A stretch of DNA of 64,000 nucleotides, taken from positions 14,029,501 to 14,093,500 of the forward strand of contig JAWHQI010000040.1 of assembly GCA_033032865.1 (NCBI GenBank), read 5' to 3'. Position numbers and translations under genes: made by a program. Positions 24,261-33,576 of this stretch are shown here, in pieces. Position 1 is the first letter of the stretch, and each line of letters starts with the position of its first letter. The notes beneath the pieces are model-generated. The model was not told where the DNA came from, did no database searches, and saw only the letters and a program-made list of their open reading frames with translations. The DNA is from Dactylorhiza incarnata. Lineage: Eukaryota > Streptophyta > Magnoliopsida > Asparagales > Orchidaceae.

Positions 24261-24688
24261 TTTCTGAATCCAAGCTATAATTTTTCTATAATTAATTTCA
24301 AGTTCAGTCAAATTTTGATTATTTCAAAATTTTAATTAATCCAGGAATTAAAGAATTGGCATGCGGCTATCCACTAGCACGTGATCGGATGGCTCCCCGT
24401 CATCATCCTAGATGGATCAAAGGTCGCGATTCGTTCTCTCAGGGCCATCTTTTGCCCCGATTTCCGGTGACCTCTGATCATTCCCAGCGAAACCCTCAAG
24501 CCACCACCTCCGACCGAGGTAGGGCTATCCACTAGCGGTGAGAACATGTTCGGGGTGGTAGGAATAGGGCCCTTTCATTTTTTGTCCAAGAATAAGGAAA
24601 ATGGGAATGGCATGTGCCATTCCCTACATTGATTTTGAAAAGGAAGAGGAGTGATGCTAGTAGCACAGGCGGAAATAAGGAATACAGG

Positions 24689-27075
24689 TGATGAGTAGTA
24701 AAATATATGTATTTTTAGTATAGTTATTAGTATAGTTTTAATTAATATTGTAAATTTTTTAAGTAAATTAATAAATAATTTGCTTATTTTATTATTTTGG
24801 TTACTAACTTAGCTTTATTTTAGTTTTTACAGATTTTGGCAATTTTTTGTCAAGTCACGCCCCTGAGTCACACCCGTGACCCAAGGGCGTGTAATTTTAA
24901 AAATGCCAACTTCTCAGACTTCTAAGCGTTCGACGAATGGTGAACTCTCCTAGCATTCGACGAACGGTGAACTCTCCCAGCATTCGACGAACGGTGAACT
25001 CTCTCTGCATTCGACGAAAAGCGAGCTGCGTTCGACGAACGCTCTATGCACTGCTTTCGATGAAAAGTGCACTGCGTTCGACGAACCCTCTCTATCCAGG
25101 CATTCGAAGAATCCAGCGCACACGCCAGCCATCACCCCTGAGTTAAAGAAGATATGTGCCGCCCATAGTCACGCCCATGACCCTTCAAGACACGCCAGTC
25201 TGGAGCCATGTTTGACAGCTGAACCTTCCAGAAGACTGCGGATGCGATCCCTAAAGCACGCGTAAATGTCATGCCCAAGGTCACGCCCGTGACCAAAAGA
25301 CACGCACATGACCCTAGGGCATGTAAAAATAATATTTTGCCTATTAATAGGAGGGCTCGACTGAAGGAAATTCCATCCAAATTTTGAGTGCTTGTTAGTG
25401 TTTTCTGAGTTCTTTTGAGTGATTGTGAGTTTTTCTTTATGCAATTCCGTTTAAGTTCGTTTGTAATTTTCGCTTTTCTAGTCTAGTTGTAATGCTTATT
25501 TTAGAAATAAAATGTTGTTCTTCTCATTTGGATCATTTTCATTTTCAATTTATGCAAGTGTGTGTGTGTGTGTATGAGTATAACTTTATTGCTTTCATAA
25601 CTTAGGTTTATTGTTTTCATAATTTAGGTAAAAAGCTTTTATAAAATAGTTTATCGTTTTAACGCTTTATTTATCGCTTTCGTTTAAACGCTTTCTCTCG
25701 ATTCAGTCATTTTATTACAAGTAGACTGCGTGCGTATATGAGATAGTGTTTTTCTTTTTTGTAACTTAGCTTTATTTCAGTCCTTATATAACTATTTATA
25801 CCACCCCCATCTTGAATAAGAGGCTAATTTCCTTTAGCACTTGTTTAAGACGGTTGGGACGGATATTATTTCTGCACTTTTATATATCTTTTATTTCTAT
25901 ACCACCCCCGTCCCGGATGAGAGGCTAAGTTTCTTTAGCGCTTGATTAAGATGGTTGGGACGGATACTATTACTGCTTTTATATAAGTCTTTTTATTTCC
26001 CTTATTTCACGCTTATATCCGCTAAGATTATTAAACATGTATTTTCTTAATTATGCCATCCCCATTCCGATGAGTGGCTAATTTCCTTTAGCGCATGATG
26101 TCGAAGAGCATTTGGACCCAAAAATAGTTTTATAAAAATTAAAACATCTCTTTCTAAAATAATTAACGCTTAAGGTTTACCCAAGAATAACGTTGAGTGG
26201 AGCCACATAATCGATGTGCAGTTTTCATTTCCGTCTCCGTACACTAGTTAGCCGAGAGTCTCGTGCGTACGGACTGATCGCTCACGGGTAAAGAGACGTG
26301 CGCTCTACCCTTGAGAGAGGATGTGGTAAGTCTCCGAAATTGGAAGTAAAAACCCAATAGCGGGGTTCACAACATAAAGCGAGTATTAAGAAGATTCGAT
26401 TATAGAACGAGAGTTCGGTCGAATATTCATAATCTCAGGTGGGCGTACCCTCGAGAGGGGAGCGTTCATAATTATAGAACCTCCACGACCAAGACGTTTT
26501 AATGTTTTGAAAAGTCATCACTTTTACTTCTAAAAAAAGACTATTTTCGTCTCAATGTAATTCGACATCGGGCGCTATTTATTATCATCGTTTAGAACTC
26601 TAGTCATACGCTTATTATCATTCGCTTTTAAAAACCCACACTAAAAACTTATTCTGATAAAATAATAGTTCATTCCTCAAAGTAGTGTAATCAACACGAT
26701 CCGCGGAAATATACGACCTCGATATTTTCTAAAGCAAAATATCCTGTATTACTCACGATAAGGTATACTTGCCTTTATCATATGATTAATTTGGATTAGA
26801 AATTTAAACAAACACTTTTCAAATATCATATTTGCAAAACTCTCCTTTGCTATTTTAAAAATCAATAGAATTCGGCATTGTAGTCGAGGCGTAATAATCA
26901 ATACTCAAAAAGAAGAAAAAGACCGTTACTTCTATCCTTCGATAGGATAACGGTTAATTTCTCAAAGTAGGAGTAATTGCGAGAATCTTCGAAAACATCC
27001 GTCTAATTCTAATCTCGTCATATAAAGGTTGCGCAAACCAAATTAAAAAGAAGAAAAATCTGAACTAAATCATCA
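24689..27075 (+). repeat. LTR A of an Athila-like element (5' LTR, 2,387 bp)
   Basis: It begins TGATGA and ends TCATCA, a 6-bp terminal inverted repeat, and is followed at 27,082 by a TGGCGTCGTTGCC primer-binding site, so it is a 5' LTR. A TATA-like CTATTAATAG lies at 25,341. A repeat of about 105 bp (CGGTTGGGACGGATA-like) covers about 25,800-26,100. The whole LTR is matched in reverse by 27,317-29,767. Its coding region is lost apart from the first gag codons. Confidence 0.85.
24929..25036. repeat. 27-bp minisatellite in LTR A
   Basis: TTCGACGAA starts units at 24,929, 24,956, 24,983 and 25,010, followed by GGTGAACTCTC. Further TTCGACGAA copies with other spacings continue to about 25,105. 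LTR B has a different repeat at the matching place. Confidence 0.85.
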
Positions 27076-27081
27076 AGTTTT

Positions 27082-27099
27082 TGGCGTCGTTGCCAGGGA
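27082..27099 (+). promoter_or_regulatory. Primer-binding site, Athila type
   Basis: TGGCGTCGTTGCCAGGGA differs by two bases from TGGCGCCGTTGCCGGGGA, the site usual in Athila and related plant Ty3/gypsy elements. It lies six bases after LTR A. Confidence 0.82.
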
Positions 27100-27239
27100 A
27101 TTAGTGTTGTTATTTTGAAAAAAGGAATTACTATTACTTTTATCATATATATTAAATATATAATATAAAAAAAAATATAAATAAAAACAGAAAAACATAG
27201 AAAAAAAACAAAAAAATATATCATTTTAATTATTAGTAT

Positions 27240-27316
27240 ATGACCCGAGGAAACTCCTCGGACGATTCTAATATCCCTTTTGACACCAAAATTGAGCGCA
27301 CCCTTCGTGAGCACCT
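27240..27316 (+). pseudogene. First codons of an Athila-like gag, cut by an insertion
   Basis: The ATG at 27,240 opens MTRGNSSDDS, then PFDTKIERTLREHL. The pattern 'IERT(L/F)R' near the N-terminus is common at the start of Gag in Athila and other plant Ty3/gypsy elements. After about 26 codons the frame runs into the reversed LTR B at 27,317, so the rest of gag is missing on this side. It is too short for domain assignment, and the call rests on this motif plus its position after LTR A and the primer-binding site. Confidence 0.6.
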
Positions 27317-29767
27317 TGATGATTTTGTTTGGACTTCTTCTTTTTGTTTTATAAAGAAAAGATAACCTTTATATTAAGAGTTTAGAATTGGCGGATGTTT
27401 TCTAAGAGTCTCGCAAGTACTCCTACTTTGAGAAATTAACGGTTATCCTATCGAAGGATAGAAGTAACGGTCTTTTTCTTCTTTCGGAATATTGACAATT
27501 ACGCCTCGGCTACAACGCCGAATTCTATTGAATTGAAAGGTAGAAAAGGAGAGTTTTGCACTAAATGAGTTTGGAAAGCTGTGTTTGAATTTTTAGTCGA
27601 AATTAATCATTTGATAAAGGCAAGTATACCTTATCGCAAGTAATACAGGATATTTTTAGAAAATATCGGGATCGTATATTTCCGCGGGTCGTGTTGATTA
27701 TGCTACTTCGAGGAACGAACTATTATTTTATCGGAATAATATTTTTAGTTGATTTTACTAGAGTTCTAAATGATAAAATGCGAAAGATGATAATAAGCGA
27801 TTAACTAGAGTTCTAAGCGATGAGAAATATAGCGCGCGACGTCGAATTACCTTGAGACGAAAATAGATTTTTTCGTAGGATTAAAAGTGATGACTTTTCA
27901 AAATATTAAAATGACTTGGCCGTGGAGGTTCCATAATTATGAACGCTCCTCTCTCGAGGGTACGCCCACCTGAGATTATGAATATTCGACCGAACTCTCG
28001 TTCTACAATCGAATCTTCTTAATACTCGGTTTATGTTGTGAACCCCGCTATTGGGTTTTTATTTCCAATTTGGGAGACTTACCTTGTCCTCTCTCGAGGG
28101 TAGAGCGCACTTCTCTTTACCCGTAAGTGATCAGTCCGTACGCACGAGCCTCTCGGCTAACTAGGTACGAAAACGGAAATGAAAACCACACATCGATTAT
28201 GTGGCTCCACTCAACGTGATTCTCGGGTAAACCTTAAGCACGTTAATTATTTTAGAAAGAGATGTTTTAATTTTATAGAAAAACTATTTTTGTGTCCCAA
28301 TGCTCTTCGACATCGTGCACTAAAGGAAATTAGCCACTCTTCGGAATGGAGACGGCATTATCGGTTGAAAAAAACATGTTTAATAATTAAAGCGGATATA
28401 AGCGGATAAAAAGGAAATGAAAAGACTTATATAAAAACAGTAATAGTATCCGTCCCAACCACCTTAAACAAGAGCTAAAAAGTTCTTAGCCTCTTATTCA
28501 AGAAGGGGGTGGTATAGAAATGAAAAGACTTATAAAGGTGCAGAAATAATATCCGTCCCAACCGACTTAAATAAGTGCTAAAGTAAATTAGCCTCTTATT
28601 CAAGATGGGGGTGGTATATAGCAGTTATATGAAGACTGAAATAAAACTAAGTTACAAAAAAGAAAAATACTATCTCATACAGGCACACACTCTAAAGAAA
28701 ACTGAAAGGAAAGCGTTTAAAATGAAAGCGATAAAATAAGGCGAAAAAGAAAACGATAAAACTATTTATGAAATCTTGTAAATCTAAGCTATGAAAACAG
28801 TAAACCTAGATTATGAAAGCAATAAACCTAACTATAAAAGCAATAAAACTAAATTATGAAAGCAATAAAGCTAAACTCATACACGCACACACGCTAACAT
28901 TAATAAAAAGAAGATGATCCAAATGAGAAAAACATCATTTTATTTCTGAAATCAGCATTACAACTAGACTAGGAAGACGAAAAAAACTACAAACGAACTT
29001 AAACTGAAATGCATAAGAGAAGCTCACAATCACTCAAAAGAACTCACAATACAATAAGAACCACTCAAAATTTGGATGAAAAATACTTCAGCCGAGCCCC
29101 TCTATTTATAGGGAAAATTTGAGTTTTACACGCCCTAGGTCACGGGCGTGACTTGAATGTCACGGCCGTGACTTAGGGCGTGACATTTGCTCGGCTGTAT
29201 TCGCCGCCTTCTGGAAGGTCTGGCCGTCAAACATGGCTGCACACGGGCGTGATTTGGTATGTCACGGGCGTGACTTGGTGAGTCACGGGCGTGACTATGG
29301 GTGGCTGATGTCGGTAGCATGGGCGCGGCTTCGAGACGTGACGCGCTGGCGGCTCACGGGCGTGACTCTGCTGGGACACGGGCGTGACTTGTAGAGTCAC
29401 GGGCGTGACTTGGTCAACTGGAATGAGCTGGAAAGGAATTCGTCGGGCGCAGAGCTTTAAATTTACATGCCCTAGGTCACGGGCGTGACCGAGGGCGTGA
29501 CTTGAGCGATTTGTCGGGATTTGATCTGAATTGAGCCGTCCCGTTGATATTTGATCTTTAAAATTACACGCCCTTGGTTACGGGCGTGACCGAGGGCGTG
29601 ACCTATGAAAATTTTGCAAAAAATTGCAAAAACAAAAATAAAACTAAGTTAGAAACCGGAAATAATAAAGAAGCAATTTATTCATTAATTTACATAGAAA
29701 TTTCACAATATTAATTAAAACTATACTAATAATTATACTAAAAATACATATATTTTATTACTTATCA
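27317..29767 (-). repeat. LTR B of the same family, inverted (3' LTR, 2,451 bp)
   Basis: Read on the minus strand it starts TGATAAGT, right after a polypurine-like tract, and ends TCATCA. It matches LTR A through most of its length in reverse. A minus-strand TATA (TATAAATAG, 29,110-29,102) lies at the expected place. Being preceded by a polypurine tract and followed by foreign gag sequence makes it the 3' LTR of an element that inserted into the gag of the LTR A element. Confidence 0.85.
29139..29590. repeat. Cluster of GTCACGGGCGTGAC palindromes in LTR B
   Basis: GTCACG-NN-CGTGAC or one-base variants occur at 29,139, 29,159, 29,261, 29,282, 29,353, 29,396, 29,476 and 29,577, plus partial copies. 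The centre is usually GG. LTR A has only a few related GTCACGCCC sites. Confidence 0.85.
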
Positions 29768-29831
29768 AATACCCCCATACTTAAGCTTTTGCTATTCCAG
29801 AGCAAAAGTAAGAGAGATCTAAACGGGATTA
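29768..29831 (-). mobile_element. Polypurine tract and last 64 bp of the LTR B element interior
   Basis: On the minus strand the sequence reads CTTAAGTATGGGGGTATT directly before LTR B. This is the G-rich tract expected before a 3' LTR of this type. The interior ends at about 29,832, where Tat-1 sequence begins. Confidence 0.75.
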
Positions 29832-29969
29832 ACACGTGTAGTGGTAGCTTGCCAATTCCGTTGCGGTGGTCTTCAGAATTTTGGATCCCGGCCGATATCT
29901 GACATACCCCTGCATCAAGGGAGGTCTAGGTGTTTGTCAGCTCTACCATGCCCCGAAAGGGATATAGTT

Positions 29970-30379
29970 ATAGCTTTGATGATCTTTCTGAGGAAAGCAA
30001 TGTTCGCCGCCGAGGCCCACCTGCCCAACTGATCATCATAGCCTGTGACCATCGAATACTCTTAGGTACTCTTGAAACGGTGCCTAGTTGGGCCCACAAC
30101 TGAGTTGATCTCTCTGAGGAAAGAAATGTTCGCCGCCGAGGCCCACCTGCCCAATTGATCAACTCGGCTTGTAAACCTAGGCAAGAGAGCAGATGAGTCG
30201 CTTACAGCTCTTATGACCACTTGAGGAAAGCAATGTTCGCCGCCGAGGCCCACCTGCCCACTTGGTCATCTGAGTCTGTACATGCTTTTTCTTTTTTCTC
30301 TCTACAGCTCTTATGACCACTTGAGGAAAGCAATGTTCGCCGCCGAGGCCCACCTGCCCACTTGGTCATCTGAGCCTGT
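29970..30379 (+). ncRNA. Four-hairpin array of Tat-1
   Basis: Four hairpins of 76-77 nt lie at 29,970-30,046, 30,096-30,172, 30,204-30,279 and 30,304-30,379. Each has a 4-bp outer stem (ACAG/CTGT, ACAA/TTGT or ATAG/CTGT), one bulged base on the 3' side, a short middle helix, a small internal loop in three of the four, an inner stem (GATGATC/GATCATC, GAGTTGATC/GATCAACTC or ATGACCA/TGGTCAT), and a shared loop with AATGTTCGCCGCCGAGGCCC. Calling it a structured RNA is inference from pairing and covariation. Confidence 0.6.
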
Positions 30380-30540
30380 AGATTATCCTTTTTCCCTACA
30401 GGAAGGCATTCACCTCTTGTGGTTTCTTGTATAAAACCATTCGAGGAAGATATTATTAAAACAGGTGCAGGTGTTCGTCTACCCAAATAAAGGGTTGTGA
30501 TATTAAGACCGGGCGGTCTGAACTTTCAAACCGAACGGTC

Positions 30541-31115
30541 TGATTGTATATAGGCTGGATATTTCTGGACAATAGCATGGTTGCCCGGGTTGTATTCTAA
30601 CCGGGCGGCCCTATCCATCTTTTATAGGTTGGAAATTTCTGGACAATTACATGGTTGCGCGGGTTGTATTCTAACCGGCCGGCCCTATCCATCTTTTATA
30701 GGTTGGATATTTCTGGTCAATTACATGGTTGCCCGGGTTGTATTCTAACCAGGCGGCCTTATCCATCTTTTATAGGTTGGATATTTTTGGACAATTACAT
30801 GGTTGCCCGGGTTTTATTTCAACCGGGCGGGTTTGTCCATCCTTTATAAGTTGGATATTTCTGGAGCTAATTATATGATTGCCTGGATTGTGTTCTGACC
30901 GGTCGGGTTTATCTATCTCTCCATTCTATTAAATTGGATATTTCTGGATCTGAATATATTGCCCGGGTTGTATTCTAACCGGGCGGGTACTATCTATCTT
31001 TTATAATTAATTAAGTTGGATATTTCTAGATCTAAATATATGATTGCCCGGATTATGCTCTAACCGATCGGGTTGAGCTATTTCTTAGCAAAAGTTGTCT
31101 CTAGATGCAATGGAT
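30541..31115 (+). repeat. Minisatellite of about 74 bp with an AACCGGGCGG core (Tat-1)
   Basis: TTGCCCGGGTTGTATTCTAA-like blocks recur at 30,581, 30,655, 30,729, 30,803, 30,879, 30,959 and 31,044. Spacing is 74 bp in the first units and drifts to 85 bp. Each unit carries one ACCGNNCGG-type palindrome. Bases 31,116-31,539 hold further diverged units and no gene. Confidence 0.88.
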
Positions 31116-31539
31116 TACTCGCCAGGATTGAATTCAAAACGGGCAAAGTTATTATTCATTATTTATATCAGCAAGGATAAGATATCTCTGAATGATAAGA
31201 AGCCGGCCGGTCTGAATTACAGTCGCATGAGTCTATCTGTTATGGTTTATACTATTAGAAATCGAATATCCTGAGACCTAAATGAGTAATCGCACGGGTT
31301 GAATATAGACCGTCGAAGATCATCAATCATCACTTATACTCGGACCAGGATAGTCGCGCGGCTAGATCATAAAGAGCAAAGGGTAAAAAAAAGAGAAGAG
31401 ACAAGATATCAACCACAAGTAAGTAATAATAGAAGGACAATTAGACAGGTAACATTTCTATTCATTCTTCAAAATATTGACCGCCCGGCTAACAAAAAAA
31501 GACCGGCGATTATACAAAAATAAAATTAAAACAAAGGCA

Positions 31540-33209
31540 CTAGTCTGCCGACTTCTTCTTCTTCTTGACAGGGGAACTTGAGTCCGCATCATCAATGTCA
31601 ACATCAGGCGAATAGCCTTCGCTTGACGAGGAAGAACCTGATGAACTGCTGTCACTGGACCGCCCGGTCTTGCTTGCAGAGCCGGTTGTTCCAGAGGACA
31701 AGCTGTCCTCATCATCGTCATCATCATCGCCAGCATCGTCATCCGCGTTGGCCTCCTCAGCAGCTCCACCACTTCCATCACCTCCTTGATGAAGTACAAT
31801 CTCCCTGCCCGCATCGGCTTCAGCCTCCTCGCCCACCTTGGCTTTTCCTTTCTGCCTTTGGCTGATCTCATCAAGATGGACCTTCAAAGCAGGGAAGAGG
31901 TCCGGAGAAAGTAGTGCCCCCGAATCCTTCGCACAGACCGCCCCGGTCTTCCATAAGACCCAAAGCTTTGTTGATCCCTTGGGCCACATGAGGCAACACC
32001 TCATCTTGGAAGGCCGGGTTGGTCATCTCATATTGTTTCTACAAAAAAGGAAAAATGAATTAGGTCGCTCGGGCTGAACAAAAGAAACCGCGTCATTTGA
32101 GAAACTCACCGCCACGACTTCTTGAAGCCCCGCATTCTCTTCTCGAATCCGCGCATTCTCCGCGGCCTGCTCCTCGTACTTCTTTTCTAGGTGTTTCTGA
32201 ACAGAAACCAGCCGCCTGTACGACAAGGCCATGAAGTGATTGGCCGTAAACCCCCAGGCACCGGCTTGTGCCGCTAGCCGGGGTAGCTCTTCTTCAGGAG
32301 TTTTCTTCAGCTTCTTTAAAGTCTTTCGACCATACAAAGTGGCCCCGGCGGCTAGGGCATGGAGGTTAATCTTTTCACTCCCCCATGAAGGAAGTGCAGT
32401 GGATACCCGGATGCGGCTTCCATCCCTATGCCAGAGGACAGTCGGGTTGCCCTGCAGTCCGCGCGGTCATATACAGGCGGTCTAGAGGAACTTACTATGC
32501 TCGGGGAGGATGTCCTCTAATTCTGAGAACAGGGGGATGTAATGATTGATGTCCAACCGCTCGTTCTCAAGGAACGTGAGGTGTCCATCTCAATTTTTCC
32601 AACCTGCGGGATTTGGAAAACCTCTTCCCCCCGAACTTGCGGGTTGGTTTGCAACAGTCCGAAGTTGCCTTCGAGCATTACAAACCGCTCCGACCAGTCT
32701 GAGACCTTGTTCGCCAAGTTGACGATCTTCAATCCGTGGCAGCCAAAGTAGAGGTGCCCCCTGAAAGTTGAAGTCCCCGCGTCGGAGACAGCCCGCACTG
32801 AGAAGAATTTCCTGAATAGGTCAAGGGAAAACCTGGTTCGCTCGAACCACAGGTATGAAATAAAACTGTATATGGAGGCGATGGAGTTCGGTGGAAGCTG
32901 GCCGGGTACAACCCCGTAATGGTCAAAAATGGCTATGACTTCAAGTGGCAGCGGAAATTTGAAGCCATATTCAAAGTGGTCGACCGGAACGGCTATCTGG
33001 TGCGGATTGGAAGAGTTAATCCGCTCGTCGCGCAAAGGAAGCTGTGCGAGCAGATTACTCCCTGCCATGTGTTTTGCAATAAATTCATCCAGTTCGTTCT
33101 GGGTGAGACGACACTCTGGGTGGTCCACCGAATGAAAGGCCAAGGCCTCGTCTGCTCGGACGACTTTAACCTTAACAGGCCGCTGCGACTTGTTCTTAGA
33201 TCGCGCCAT
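31540..33209 (-). pseudogene. Antisense gene Y of Tat-1, broken
   Basis: The ATG at 33,209 opens MARSKNKSQRPVKVK, followed by a region like the plant 'putative gypsy type transposon' domain (FPLPLEVIAIFDHYGVVPGQ, then PPNSIASIYSFISYLWFERT). The orientation is opposite to the element's pol. A one-base loss near 32,583 shifts the frame compared with Tat-3. About 195 bp, from inside intron 1 to early exon 2, are deleted near 32,470, so that intron has lost its acceptor. Intron 2 (32,109-32,039) is intact. Exon 3 (32,038-31,540) has a serine/acidic tail ending in a lysine cluster. Compared with Tat-2 and Tat-3 it is clearly a damaged copy. Confidence 0.8.
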
Positions 33210-33576
33210 TTGGAAATCGTAAAAATGACTTCGAGGAGTCCCTACTTATAGATTTTTACGATCTGCAAATAGTAAAATTATATCACGGCTATACATTCTA
33301 ACCGCGCGGTCAACAGCCTGTATGGTCAGATTTACCAGAAAAACAAAAGAAGCAAAGGCATTCAAGAAAACAGGAGCAAGCATACATCACAGATCGTGCG
33401 ACCTGTAATCAGTTCGGATAAAACACAGAAGATCTAAACAGAACGCAAAATACTGCGGTTAAACAAGAACCCGCACGGGTTATTCAAATAAAAGATATAA
33501 AATAGAAAGGAGCATTGTCTAACAGAGGCCGAATCAACAAGCCTCATTCATAATACAAATTGTTCTAAAAAGCCGT
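33210..33576. other. Spacer between X and Y of Tat-1
   Basis: No gene is seen. It contains a GACCGNNCGGTC-type site (AACCGCGCGGTC, 33,300-33,311) about 90 bp upstream of the Y start, at the same place as in Tat-3 (50,064). It should hold the Y promoter, but I see no clear TATA box. Confidence 0.4.

Larger units (their letters stand above)
20661..24688. repeat. Long degenerate repeat unit C, non-coding
   Basis: Its first 100 bases (CTGGACTTCCTGAGGG, then GAAGGGCTCACAGTGG) match the starts of units A and B. It then diverges and holds a 155-bp tandem array (21,300-22,260) and longer duplications. Bases 24,340-24,600 are more GC-rich and repeat GGCTATCCACTAG (about 24,366 and 24,525). A 10-bp inverted repeat, GGGAATGGCA / TGCCATTCCC, lies at 24,603-24,624. 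No gene is seen. Confidence 0.5.

Noticed and set aside
24340..24600. GC-rich island as a remnant host gene
   Set aside because: No frame or splice pattern is kept, and a repeated 13-mer suggests repeat sequence.
24929..25105. Possible CRISPR-like array (short repeats)
   Set aside because: Units of 27 bp abut without unique spacers, and the setting is a plant LTR.
24937..25146. Open frame with a nine-residue repeat in LTR A
   Set aside because: It is produced by the 27-bp minisatellite and has no homologue in LTR B. No coding support.
27018..27314. Minus-strand open frame over the primer-binding site
   Set aside because: Low-complexity AT-rich residues, overlapping the LTR end and gag start of the plus strand.
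29970..30379. tRNA- or miRNA-like reading of the hairpins
   Set aside because: The loop of about 43 nt is conserved and the stems are short and varied, the opposite of a miRNA precursor. No cloverleaf, and no A or B box was recognised.
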